Source: a candidate division WOR-3 bacterium (GTDB lineage Bacteria > SDB-A). Taken from it: 19,679 nt of DNA. The stretch's first letter is position 1. Each line of letters begins with the position of its first letter. The stretch lies in contig JAFGON010000095.1 of the NCBI GenBank assembly GCA_016926475.1, forward strand, positions 1 through 19,679, given 5' to 3'. Made by a program: the position numbers and the translations under genes. Below the pieces are notes generated by a model. That model was not told the DNA's origin. It did not search any database and saw only the letters and a program-made list of their open reading frames with translations. Shown piece by piece: positions 7,446 through 15,944 of this stretch.

Positions 7446-10298
7446 TCATCTAATTTTATCCATTTTTAAGATTTGGACCCCGTAAATCGTGACAACCCTG
7501 CAGAAATAGACACCAGTAGAGAGGGCTTCTCCACCTACTTCGAAACGGTGTTTGCCCTGTTCGAGCTTTCCATCAAATACTCTGCGAATCAACCTTCCTG
7601 AAATGTCGAAGACTTCAACGGTTACATCGCTAACCGCTGGAAGAGTCAACAAGAAGCTGTTATTACCGTTGAAAATGCACTTTTCCGCTCTAAATGACAG
7701 TTTCTCAGGTAATTCCGGACTCAGTTCTACCTCGACACCTGATTGACTTTTCAAAACGGCTTTTATCGCCCAACATATATTAATACCGTAACCTGACATG
7801 TAAGACCAGTTCTGACCCTGCCTGTAGTTGTCAGTTTGAGTTGGAATGCACTGTGCTACGAAGCTTCCGTAAAATGGAGTCTGACCAAATTGAGGGGTAA
7901 ATCCGACCTCCAACCACATTTCACCAGGGGTTATGCTCACCGCTTCAGAATCAACCCATTCAACATATTTCCATCCTGAATCACCAGTTACTGTAAAATT
8001 TTTAGATGATATCATAGGTCCGGGTATGATAGGACTGGCGCCTTGGTATATATTCACCTGAGCATCATTTAGAGCATTGGTGCCTCCAGTTGTATAGAAA
8101 TATACTCTCTTAATTTTCCATCCTATATAATTATTAAGTAGACTCGGAGTATATCTGTGAGCCATTCCAAAAAACATGTTGGGCGAATTTGGTCCTATTG
8201 ATCCGGTGCTGTCGTTATCTTCTGTAAAATACGTCAAAACTGCAGATGTCAATGCAGTGTCAATATATATAGTGTCTTGATAGTAGAGTTGGTCCTTGGC
8301 ATAGACAGTTAAAAGAAAGGGCTGCATAGAAATTGTGTCGTATTGAACAGCCGCGAGACCATTCGGACCTGTTTTCCCTCTGAACCAAAAAAGAGTGTCG
8401 TAGGGTCTTGAAAGACAGCAAACAGCCCCGTCTATTGGCTGCCCCCCCGAGCTGACGATTACATCGAGAAGTCCAGAGAGGTTATAAATCGTATCAGAGT
8501 GACTTACCGTCATAACTGTGGGCTGTTTCGAATAAATTTGTGTCTCTGGATCTCCGAAAAGATTGAATTCATTTATGCACCAGTGTTCGCAATCGTTGAA
8601 TCCCCATACCCAGTTTATCAATTCATCCCTGGAAAGAGAGTGGGCTCTACCGATATTCCTTAAATTGTTTCCGAAAACTTTTTCAGCAACCCTTATACAC
8701 ATGTATTCAGAAGGCCCTAAATAAGGTGGGTACCCCCATCCGTAACGAGCGTTGAACATGACGGCTATCGCTCCTCCGGCGGCAGAGTTGAATATATATT
8801 CCCCAACACATTCTTGACCGTCAAACCACCCGGGTTGGCAAGCCATGGAACTTATGACAAAAAGGCTGTCTCCGTTTGTCAGATTTTGCATTGAAGAATT
8901 GTCGATAATATTCGGCCAGTTCTGGTAGTAATACCATGAAATAGAATTAGGCGAGCCGTGAGCCGCTATGTAGGACCAATGAAATCCTTTGCTCAGTGAA
9001 TCTGAAAAACCCGAAGGATACGAGAGTGTGTCGTTTTGATACATTTTTCTCTTTGACCATGATGAGGGTAATTCGTTGTCGGCGATAGAATCGCATGAAA
9101 AATTGCCAAAATACGAATAAGCCGGAGATGTGCTAAACCAAAGACCTGCACCAGCGAAAAGAGATTTGGCAATAAAACCTGAGGGCGGATTCTGTTCATA
9201 AGTGAGAACTTTTGAAACCCAGTTCTGAACCTCAGCTACGCTGTTTAAAGGAAGACGTCCGACGTATACATCTGAATAAAAATCACAGCTATCTACCAAA
9301 TATTGGCCAAAAATATGATTGTTGTTGGCATCCCAGTTACTTGAATAAGGGACGACATCTGAAAAATAGAGGTCAGAGGGCAAATCAGCTGAATATCCCG
9401 AGCAAGTCACTCTGACTAACCTGGCTCCGAGGTTGTCGTAATCTCCTGCCAGGACGAGATATATCATCCCTCTGTTTTGGTGACAGTCCTTGACAAATTC
9501 TCTTATACTCTCTTGAAGGTCATAAGCAGGATAATTACTCTGAATCCAACTCGTTGTCACTACTTTCGCGCCAACACCTCTTGTTATCTTCCACCTAACA
9601 AGGGGTTCAAACGAACTCGCGAGGTTTGAAGGGCAGACCACTACGTATTCGTATTGAGAAAAGGCTGCTCTTTTTTCAAAAGGAGAAAAGTTTTCAACAT
9701 CTTCTGGGTTTTCTACCATTGAAATAATATCTTGTTGGTATACTTCTAGTTGATTTCGCGTAAGATATACCGCTTCTTGAAGTCCTTCCTCATAATGAAT
9801 TGTTATTTGAGCCTTTTCGAAAATCAGAAGTTCTCCTGTCACCGGGTTATATTTAAACGGCGATATCCCGAAATTTGCAAGAGAAAACCCGGACTTGTTG
9901 CCAGTCCTGAAAAAAACCAGTGGGTTTGACGGTATAAATTCATCACGGCTGTAAATATCTTCATCCTGTTGGGTAAAAACAGGATTAAAAGATACAGGAA
10001 CAGGATTTTGTGCAGGGAAAACGTTGTATTTTCCCAAAAAAACAGGTTCAGAGGCGATGATATCAATACTTGTCACAACCGATGTATGTGGAAGAACCAA
10101 AGTTTTTGAAATTTGTGGAAGAGCAGGACTTCCCGGTTCAGATGCCATTCCTCCGCCAGAATAGTATAAAAGATCGTATTCACCCATTTTCTGGTGAGAA
10201 AAATCTTGAGATGAAAAATCTACAGGAATAACAATTTCACCTGCAACTAAAACATGCGCTAAAACGACGCCTATTAAAAATAACACCATTTTTCTCAT
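7446..10298 (-). CDS. Gingipain-like C25 cysteine protease with T9SS sorting domain
   Basis: This is a 950-residue secreted protease of peptidase family C25. The signal peptide is at 1-19 (MRKMVLFLIGVVLAHVLVA). A propeptide-like region follows to about 210. The catalytic caspase-like domain runs from ~215 to 585. It begins 'YVVVCPSNLASSFEPLVRWK' and includes 'MIYLVLAGDYDN' and the 'YVGRLPL' strand. The catalytic dyad is His447 (YIAAHGSP) and Cys487 (SSMACQPGWFD), 40 residues apart, close to the spacing in gingipains. An Ig-like domain (~595-680), a beta-sandwich region (~700-850) and a T9SS type A domain (~868-950, 'VEVFDISGRLIRRVF', 'LSTGVYFCRVV') complete it. It would be exported by Sec and then across the outer membrane by T9SS. 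ATG 10298 has GGAGG (10305-10309) 6 bases upstream. All catalytic residues are present, so it is probably active. Substrate preference is unknown. Confidence 0.93.
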   Translation of the reverse strand: MRKMVLFLIGVVLAHVLVAGEIVIPVDFSSQDFSHQKMGEYDLLYYSGGGMASEPGSPALPQISKTLVLPHTSVVTSIDIIASEPVFLGKYNVFPAQNPVPVSFNPVFTQQDEDIYSRDEFIPSNPLVFFRTGNKSGFSLANFGISPFKYNPVTGELLIFEKAQITIHYEEGLQEAVYLTRNQLEVYQQDIISMVENPEDVENFSPFEKRAAFSQYEYVVVCPSNLASSFEPLVRWKITRGVGAKVVTTSWIQSNYPAYDLQESIREFVKDCHQNRGMIYLVLAGDYDNLGARLVRVTCSGYSADLPSDLYFSDVVPYSSNWDANNNHIFGQYLVDSCDFYSDVYVGRLPLNSVAEVQNWVSKVLTYEQNPPSGFIAKSLFAGAGLWFSTSPAYSYFGNFSCDSIADNELPSSWSKRKMYQNDTLSYPSGFSDSLSKGFHWSYIAAHGSPNSISWYYYQNWPNIIDNSSMQNLTNGDSLFVISSMACQPGWFDGQECVGEYIFNSAAGGAIAVMFNARYGWGYPPYLGPSEYMCIRVAEKVFGNNLRNIGRAHSLSRDELINWVWGFNDCEHWCINEFNLFGDPETQIYSKQPTVMTVSHSDTIYNLSGLLDVIVSSGGQPIDGAVCCLSRPYDTLFWFRGKTGPNGLAAVQYDTISMQPFLLTVYAKDQLYYQDTIYIDTALTSAVLTYFTEDNDSTGSIGPNSPNMFFGMAHRYTPSLLNNYIGWKIKRVYFYTTGGTNALNDAQVNIYQGASPIIPGPMISSKNFTVTGDSGWKYVEWVDSEAVSITPGEMWLEVGFTPQFGQTPFYGSFVAQCIPTQTDNYRQGQNWSYMSGYGINICWAIKAVLKSQSGVEVELSPELPEKLSFRAEKCIFNGNNSFLLTLPAVSDVTVEVFDISGRLIRRVFDGKLEQGKHRFEVGGEALSTGVYFCRVVTIYGVQILKMDKIR

Positions 10299-10367
10299 CG
10301 TTTTCCTCCAGACAATATAATTATTTTGTAGCCACAGAGCATTAAATATCTAAAAACAATTTTCATT

Positions 10368-11723
10368 TTATATACTCTCTTCATAGTATGATTTAATACT
10401 TGGCACCAACAAGGGTTTGACCAAACCTTTTTCGTTTAATATGTAAAAAACCGACCAACCTGTTCTTATTTCTCCTGTCTCTGGAAACCTGACTCTAAAT
10501 TTTGAAGTTTTTTCACCCCTTTCTAAAAGATCAACCGTCGAAAACATCTCGGCGTTGAAAACAGGTTCACCTTCCATTTGTGGATTTGAATAAAAATCAC
10601 ACCCATTTATTTCGTAAACATAATATGATTCAGGAAAAAAGGATGCTAAAACTACGTAAACATAAGATATAGACCAAGGAATTTCTTTGATATTAAGAGA
10701 ATCTACTCCATAATCCCATTTAATTGCATAATACTCCGCTCCTATATCTCCTATATCAGGATAATAGGATTGAAACCTGAAATTAGTTGGAATTGGTTCT
10801 AAGTCACAAAAATTCCAAACAACAGCTTTCTTATAAGATTTGAAGTAATATTTTGAATTTTCAGAGGATTCAACTTCAGATAGCATCCCGTCGGCAGGTT
10901 CGGCATAATAACCGTTTTGATGGTACGTGGGTTCTGGCAACAAAGACCCGCAGCAATATTTCAAGGCTTCAGCCGATTCTTCGTCTTCGAAAACTACTGC
11001 AATTCTCCCATCCAGAATCGAATTCGCCCAGGAAGCTCCTGTGAACAGTGGATATGTCAGCCTGAAGACTTTTTCATTGTAGTCCGATGTAAGTTCGAAT
11101 ATTTGTCTGAACTCGACAAACCGCTGACGATTTTCTGAAAAATCTACCTCCCAGGTCGCTAAAACTGCCATGACTTCAAGAATCGGATAGTTTTCAAGTT
11201 GAACCAGGTTTTTGTAGAAAACCATTTCGCCGTCACGTGGTTCTTCCGAGTTCAAAACTCCAAGGAGATCTGAAAACTCATTCCATTCATAACCTTTATT
11301 CGAGTTTTTGTTGTACATGGAGACAAAGACAATTTCAGACAACACAGTTTCGCCGTCAACTCGGACAGAAAATTGAGACCTCCAATCGACCGACCCGATT
11401 TCATCGTTTTCAATAAACAAATAATGAATAGGATAAAACGGAGTTCTGATTTTCAACGGAAAAGCCATGAGTATATCGGAACTGGCTCCTCTGTCAGTAA
11501 AAACAAAACTGCACACTATATCTGCGTTGTAAATCCCGGTGTCTTCTGAAACAACTATAATGACATCCTCTGAAGTCATTTCGACTTCGATTGAGTCTTC
11601 GCCAAACAAAACAGGAGAAATTCCCGAGGAGACAGACCCCAAATATCCGGCGTCTGAATACAAAAATCTGTAAAATAACAAAGAAATCGAGTAAAACAAT
11701 AAAATTTTGTAATTGGATTTCAT
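10368..11723 (-). CDS. Exported protein of unknown function (DUF4424-like?)
   Basis: This is a 451-residue protein. The first ~24 residues (MKSNYKILLFYSISLLFYRF...) are a signal peptide or anchor; no other membrane segment is clear and there is no T9SS domain. The N-terminal part reads 'DSIEVEMTSEDVIIVVS', then a Cys-containing strand and 'SDILMAFPLKI'. This pattern recalls proteins of the DUF4424 type (membrane-associated, beta-rich, function unknown), but the match is by eye and weak. A vicinal CC pair occurs near residue 257. The start is ATG 11723, not the GTG at 11732, because GGAGG (11732-11736) lies 8 bases before the ATG but overlaps the GTG. It lies between uppP (15 bases upstream) and the C25 protease gene (69 bases downstream), so it may share their transcript. 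Confidence 0.72.
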   Translation of the reverse strand: MKSNYKILLFYSISLLFYRFLYSDAGYLGSVSSGISPVLFGEDSIEVEMTSEDVIIVVSEDTGIYNADIVCSFVFTDRGASSDILMAFPLKIRTPFYPIHYLFIENDEIGSVDWRSQFSVRVDGETVLSEIVFVSMYNKNSNKGYEWNEFSDLLGVLNSEEPRDGEMVFYKNLVQLENYPILEVMAVLATWEVDFSENRQRFVEFRQIFELTSDYNEKVFRLTYPLFTGASWANSILDGRIAVVFEDEESAEALKYCCGSLLPEPTYHQNGYYAEPADGMLSEVESSENSKYYFKSYKKAVVWNFCDLEPIPTNFRFQSYYPDIGDIGAEYYAIKWDYGVDSLNIKEIPWSISYVYVVLASFFPESYYVYEINGCDFYSNPQMEGEPVFNAEMFSTVDLLERGEKTSKFRVRFPETGEIRTGWSVFYILNEKGLVKPLLVPSIKSYYEESI

Positions 11724-11731
11724 CTCTCTCA

Positions 11732-11736
11732 CCTCC
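11732..11736 (-). promoter_or_regulatory. Shine-Dalgarno deciding the start at 11723
   Basis: GGAGG on the minus strand is 8 bases before ATG 11723 and directly overlaps the alternative GTG at 11732. It sits just after the uppP stop, consistent with an operon. Confidence 0.65.
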
Positions 11737-11738
11737 GG

Positions 11739-12560
11739 TCAGAGGTTGATGTCGAGTATTCCCAAAAAAATCAAAAATGCAAGACTCGCGCCAATTATTA
11801 TCCTGTATATCGCAAAATATTTCAACGAAGTTTTACTTAAAATCGCCATAAACATTTTTATCGACAGAGCGGCAACAAAAAAAGAAGTTACGAAACCTAC
11901 GATTAAAAGCAGGGCGTTTAGACCTCTTGAAATAGCGTCCGTTGATTTTATCGCATCGAACAACGTAGCAGCTGTCATGACCGGCACAGCGGCGATAAAA
12001 GAATATTCAGCAGAAGTTCTGACGTCGAATTTCCTCAACATCCCGCCTGAAATGGTGCATGCCGACCTCGACATTCCCGGGAACAATGACAAAACTTGAA
12101 ATAGGCCAAAAACAAAAGCATCTCTGTATGTCAGAGAATCTATCCCTGACCTGAATTTTTTGGAAAATCTCTCGGCAGCATACATCAACAACCCACCCGC
12201 TACAAGCGCAAAAGATACCGTCAGTGGGTTGAAAAGGTATGTTTTTATCAAAGAGTGAAACAAAGCGCCGAATATGAGAGCCGGGAGTGAAGTCAACAAA
12301 AGCATAAAAAAAGCTCTCTTGCCGTAAAATCCGCTTTTATGAAAACGAACCAAACCTATAAACCTCCGGCGGTATAAAAAGACGACAGAAAGAATCGCGC
12401 CGAACTGAATGATGACTTCAAAGGCTTGCGCGAATTCTCTGTCTTTAAAAGGTAAAAAAAATTCGGCGATTATAAGATGTCCAGTGGAAGAAACCGGTAT
12501 AAATTCAGTTAAGCCTTCCAGAAAACCGAAAATTATGGATATAATAACATCGTGTATCAT
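11739..12560 (-). CDS. uppP: Undecaprenyl-diphosphatase UppP (BacA)
   Basis: This integral inner-membrane enzyme removes a phosphate from undecaprenyl diphosphate, regenerating the C55 lipid carrier for peptidoglycan and surface polysaccharide synthesis; overproduction of the family gives bacitracin resistance. At 273 residues it is full length. Both family signatures are present: LEGLTEFIPVSSTGHL (14-29, with catalytic Glu candidates E15 and E19 and the Ser/His segment) and FPGMSRSACTISGG (160-173, with the conserved Arg165). About eight hydrophobic segments are visible. The start is ATG 12560 with only a weak AAAG site upstream. It is the first gene of the minus-strand run and is divergent from the DUF1460-lptFG operon, with 156 bases between the starts. 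Placement next to envelope genes fits its role. Identification is firm. Confidence 0.96.
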   Translation of the reverse strand: MIHDVIISIIFGFLEGLTEFIPVSSTGHLIIAEFFLPFKDREFAQAFEVIIQFGAILSVVFLYRRRFIGLVRFHKSGFYGKRAFFMLLLTSLPALIFGALFHSLIKTYLFNPLTVSFALVAGGLLMYAAERFSKKFRSGIDSLTYRDAFVFGLFQVLSLFPGMSRSACTISGGMLRKFDVRTSAEYSFIAAVPVMTAATLFDAIKSTDAISRGLNALLLIVGFVTSFFVAALSIKMFMAILSKTSLKYFAIYRIIIGASLAFLIFLGILDINL

Positions 12561-12573
12561 ACTTTAAAATATC

Positions 12574-12585
12574 AGAAAGCTTTCT
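12574..12585. repeat. 12-bp perfect palindrome upstream of uppP
   Basis: AGAAAGCTTTCT is a perfect inverted repeat 13 bases before the uppP start, in the 156-base region between the divergent envelope operons. It could be an operator half-site pair or chance; no regulator is encoded nearby. I see no convincing -35/-10 pair in this region, though promoters in both directions must lie in or near it. Confidence 0.25.
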
Positions 12586-12716
12586 AAACATGAACGCATT
12601 TTTTCAACGCGGATATTTCAACGCTATTTCAGATTTTCACAACCAATCAAATATTTTCTTTAAACCATGATAAAATTACTTCGACGCCACAACTAAATAC
12701 ACGAAAAATTCACCTC

Positions 12717-13628
12717 TTGAAGAAAAGCTTTTTTGGTTATAACATATCTATCGATTTAGAATTTGAAAAAAGAGGAGATATTTTTGAAAATTTGCGATTC
12801 AGCCCTATTTGGTTCTGGTTCATGTTTTTATTCACATTCAATACACTGACTTTTCTCCTGATGTCGAATTTAACTCCGGAATCAGTTGAATATCACATCT
12901 CCAGAATCAACTCGGAAGAATTAACCCTTGGGCAACGGGTGCAATACTTCTCTTGTGTTTTTTTAGGAACAAAATACGAACTCGGTCCTCTCGGTGAAGG
13001 AGAAGAGACCCCACCGGACACCGATCCGCTCTATGATTTTGAAAAAGTCGATTGCGTAACCTTCTGTGAGCAAGTCATAGCACTTTCACTGGCAAAACAA
13101 GGTTTTGAGGATTTTCTCGACATTTTAACCCACATCAGATACAAAAACGGGGTTGTTTCATTTGAAGCGAGAAACCATTACACATACGTAGACTGGATAC
13201 CAAATAATTCTTGGCTCTGCTCCGACGTCACAGGCAGTGTAGGACCTGTGCGTATAATAAACAAGACAATAGACAAGGAAAATTTTTTCACTGGACATGG
13301 CTTGACTCCGTCTGAAGAACACCTGCCAGTGGAAATCGAAATACTATACATAGACGAAGGCGATATAAGCGCCGTTTCTTTCGGAGAAGGAGACCTGATC
13401 ATGATTGTTACTTCAAGACCCGGCATAGACATAGCGCATTGGGGATTTTTTTTGAAGAATCCCAATGTGTTCAGGCACGCATCCATGAGTAAAGGAATGG
13501 TGACAGACCTGCCCTGGGAGTCTTTTGTCTCTTATCTGAAGGACAAAGATGATTTTTTGGGTTTAGTCGTTGTTCGATTGCTCGAAAAACCTTTATGCTA
13601 TTGGCGGGAAGATGCTACTTTCTTTTGA
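12717..13628 (+). CDS. DUF1460 N-acetylmuramoyl-L-alanine amidase-like protein
   Basis: This 303-residue protein matches DUF1460, an NlpC/P60-like cysteine-hydrolase family associated with cleavage of cell-wall peptides. Catalytic features seen are Cys113 in 'EKVDCVTFCEQVIAL', a 'NHYTYVDWIPNN' segment (153-164) typical of the family, and His241 in 'GIDIAHWGFFL'. A hydrophobic stretch at ~29-50 (FSPIWFWFMFLFTFNTLTFLLM) would anchor it in the inner membrane or act as a late signal. The frame is open back to 12594 without an ATG, so TTG 12717 is the best start, although it has no clear ribosome site; ATG 12822, at the head of the hydrophobic stretch, is an alternative giving a signal-peptide-like N-terminus. 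Its 3' end overlaps lptF by 17 bases, so it is probably co-expressed with lptFG. Substrate is inferred, not shown. Confidence 0.82.
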   Translation: MKKSFFGYNISIDLEFEKRGDIFENLRFSPIWFWFMFLFTFNTLTFLLMSNLTPESVEYHISRINSEELTLGQRVQYFSCVFLGTKYELGPLGEGEETPPDTDPLYDFEKVDCVTFCEQVIALSLAKQGFEDFLDILTHIRYKNGVVSFEARNHYTYVDWIPNNSWLCSDVTGSVGPVRIINKTIDKENFFTGHGLTPSEEHLPVEIEILYIDEGDISAVSFGEGDLIMIVTSRPGIDIAHWGFFLKNPNVFRHASMSKGMVTDLPWESFVSYLKDKDDFLGLVVVRLLEKPLCYWREDATFF

Positions 13629-14841
13629 CATATACATATTGAGACAACACGCCGTCCCTTTTTTTCTTTCTTTTTTTGTCTACACTTTTGTCCTGATAAT
13701 GAACAGGCTTTTCGAACTCGTTGACCTTATTTTCGGCAAGGGTCTGGACCCCGGGACAGTCGGCCTTATTTTTCTTTACAGCCTTCCATTTATAATAGCC
13801 ATAACCGCGCCTATGGCTTTTTTGACTTCGGTCCTCGCCGTTTTCGGAAGGATGTCGGAGGATTTCGAGGTAATAGCCGCTAAAGCCCTCGGGATAAACC
13901 CATTGAGGCTGCTTGTGCCCCTCGTGTTCTTCGCGACCGTATTTATTTTGATAATGGTCTATTTCAACAACCACATACTTCCAGAGACAAACCACAGAGT
14001 AAAACTGCTTCTTCTTGAAGTTGGTGAGAAAAGACCCGTGGCTGAACTCGCACCGAGGAGTTTTATTTCCAACTTCCCCGGTTATCTCATTTACGCCAGA
14101 GCCATAAACAAGTCATCAAATCCCGCGAAACTCGAAGACGTACTGCTCCTGAGTAAAAGCGAAGTTTCTCAGGAAAATTCCGAATTCATAATTTCTAAAG
14201 AAGCCAGCATTTCAATAGACAGAGAGTGGAACATGATCACTTTCAAAATGAACGAAGGTCAAAGGCACATATTAGGTCAGAACGGCTCATACTGGACTAT
14301 GGCTTTTGACACCCAGACCATCAACATACTGCTACCTCCTGAGGCAAGACCAGACACTTCTTACAGAGGCGACAGGGAGATGTCGGCCCAGCAGATGATT
14401 CAAAGGGTCAATTCCTGGCAAAGAGAACTCGACTCTCTTGAAAAGACAGTGATGTCACCGCCATCCACAGAATTTCCTGAAAATGAAGCCTTGATAACTT
14501 CGTTGGACGTTCAAATAAAATCACTGAAAAGCGAAATAAACAGATATTCCGTAGAAATTCACAAAAAATATTCTCTCCCTTTCGCGGCTCTGACATTTAT
14601 CTTTCTAGGAGTTCCTCTCGGAATCCTCTCCAGAAAAGGAGGCATGGGCGCGGCTTTTGGTATTGCAATCCTGATAACCACTATCTACTACATTTTCATA
14701 GTCGGAGGAGAGACTCTCTCGGACAGAGGTTTTTTAAACCCGGCAATATCCATGTGGTCGGCGAACGTATTCTTTCTAACGGTTGGTCTTTGGCTCTATC
14801 ACGGCTTTTTTTTCGATTCAATACATTTTTGGAAAAGATGA
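13612..14841 (+). CDS. lptF: LPS export permease LptF (YjgP/YjgQ family)
   Basis: This is an inner-membrane subunit of the LptB2FG ABC transporter, which pulls lipopolysaccharide from the inner membrane into the LptC-A-D bridge. It has 409 residues from ATG 13612. Three N-terminal membrane segments include 'LFELVDLIFGKGL', the 'PMAFLTSVLAVFGRMSEDFE' signature and 'IAAKALGINPLRL'. A periplasmic beta-jellyroll region (~120-255) and a short helical stretch with coiled-coil character (~260-320) follow, then three C-terminal segments starting 'SLPFAALTFIFLGVPLGI'. A TTG at 13570 would add 14 residues and increase overlap with the DUF1460 gene, so the ATG is preferred; GGCGGGAAG precedes it closely. 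The stop overlaps the next gene by 4 bases (ATGA). The ATPase LptB is not in the window. The F versus G name between the two paralogs rests on gene order. Confidence 0.9.
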   Translation: MLLSFDIYILRQHAVPFFLSFFVYTFVLIMNRLFELVDLIFGKGLDPGTVGLIFLYSLPFIIAITAPMAFLTSVLAVFGRMSEDFEVIAAKALGINPLRLLVPLVFFATVFILIMVYFNNHILPETNHRVKLLLLEVGEKRPVAELAPRSFISNFPGYLIYARAINKSSNPAKLEDVLLLSKSEVSQENSEFIISKEASISIDREWNMITFKMNEGQRHILGQNGSYWTMAFDTQTINILLPPEARPDTSYRGDREMSAQQMIQRVNSWQRELDSLEKTVMSPPSTEFPENEALITSLDVQIKSLKSEINRYSVEIHKKYSLPFAALTFIFLGVPLGILSRKGGMGAAFGIAILITTIYYIFIVGGETLSDRGFLNPAISMWSANVFFLTVGLWLYHGFFFDSIHFWKR

Positions 14842-15944
14842 GCATCATAGACAAATACATCTTCTCAAAATATCTTCGCTTCGTGCTCATGGGCGTTTTC
14901 GGTTTTATTTTCATATACATCACCGTTGATTTGATAGATCACATCCACCTGTTTCTCGACCGAACCGTCAACGCATTGACAATTTTTAAATACTATTACT
15001 ATCAGGTGCCTTCTCTTCTGGTCCTTTTGACTCCTGTCGCTGTTCTTCTGTCTTGTTTTTTTACTCTAGGAAAACTCTCCAAAAACTTTGAAATAATTGC
15101 CATGCAGGCAGTCGGCATAAGTTCATACAGAATAATGTCCCCAGTGATCCTTACGGCTTTTTCAATTTTTCTGATTCTATTTTACCTGAATGAATTTTTT
15201 GTCCCTCAATACGCAAGAAAATTTTTGTTCACAAAAGAAGTTGAAATTTTCAGATCTGTCCCCCCCTGGTTCGCGCAGACTTCTGATTATTCCTTCAAAG
15301 GAGAATTGGACGATTATTATTTCGCCCGAACTTTTGATCCGGCAAATAATTACATGGAAAGACCATCTGTAATTTTTATAGACGGAAGCTGGAAGGTAAC
15401 AAAAAAAATCGACTCTGAAAAGGCGAATTGGAACGGCGACAGGTGGATTTTCTACAACTGTTACGTTAGAGAATTCAACACAGAAAAGTCTGTCGATGAA
15501 GAAGGTTATGAAAATTGTTTCTTCTCGCCAGAGACGTCTTTCGACAGTTTGGCGACTCTTGAAAAGATGATCGTCAGACAAATCAGGCAAGACGAGATGT
15601 CGATAAGAGAATTGAAAGAATATCTGGCGAAAGCTCAATCTTCCGGAGCGAGACCTGAAATAATAAGGAAAATAATCGTGGACATGCACAAAAGAGCTTC
15701 TTACCCCGCCGCTGCTTTTGTAATTTCACTTCTCGGAGCTCCTCTTGCACTCGACAGGCGCCGCTCGAGTATAGGGGTAGGTTTCGGCTTGAGTCTTCTA
15801 ATTTCATTTGTCTATTGGGGGCTTCTGCAAATCGGCATATCAATGGGTTACGCCGGAACCCTTAATCCTTTTCTGGCTTCCTGGGGCACGAATATCGCTT
15901 TCACAATTTTTGGACTTTTATTGTTTCTTAGAATAAGAAGATGA
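14838..15944 (+). CDS. lptG: LPS export permease LptG (YjgP/YjgQ family)
   Basis: This is the second permease of the LptB2FG transporter, 368 residues from ATG 14838, which overlaps the lptF stop by 4 bases. It begins 'MSIIDKYIFSKYLRF', typical of LptG. Three N-terminal membrane segments include 'PSLLVLLTPVAVLLSCFFTL' and 'FEIIAMQAVGISSYRI'; the coupling-helix region matches that of the neighbour. A periplasmic beta domain lies at ~125-260, with Trp-rich strands, and three C-terminal segments begin 'YPAAAFVISLLGAPLAL'. An open frame extends upstream to 14754, but the ATGA overlap is the usual arrangement. GGAAAAG lies just before the start. It is followed by a glycosyltransferase with another ATGA overlap, so four consecutive genes are translationally coupled. 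Confidence 0.9.
   Translation: MSIIDKYIFSKYLRFVLMGVFGFIFIYITVDLIDHIHLFLDRTVNALTIFKYYYYQVPSLLVLLTPVAVLLSCFFTLGKLSKNFEIIAMQAVGISSYRIMSPVILTAFSIFLILFYLNEFFVPQYARKFLFTKEVEIFRSVPPWFAQTSDYSFKGELDDYYFARTFDPANNYMERPSVIFIDGSWKVTKKIDSEKANWNGDRWIFYNCYVREFNTEKSVDEEGYENCFFSPETSFDSLATLEKMIVRQIRQDEMSIRELKEYLAKAQSSGARPEIIRKIIVDMHKRASYPAAAFVISLLGAPLALDRRRSSIGVGFGLSLLISFVYWGLLQIGISMGYAGTLNPFLASWGTNIAFTIFGLLLFLRIRR

Noticed and set aside
11724-11732. GTG 11732 as start of the 451-residue protein
   Set aside because: The Shine-Dalgarno GGAGG overlaps this codon; ATG 11723 has ideal spacing.
15177-15689. 170-codon open frame antisense to lptG
   Set aside because: It mirrors the codon pattern of lptG, has no ribosome site and no domain; likewise the antisense frames over typA (395-741, 1165-1485).
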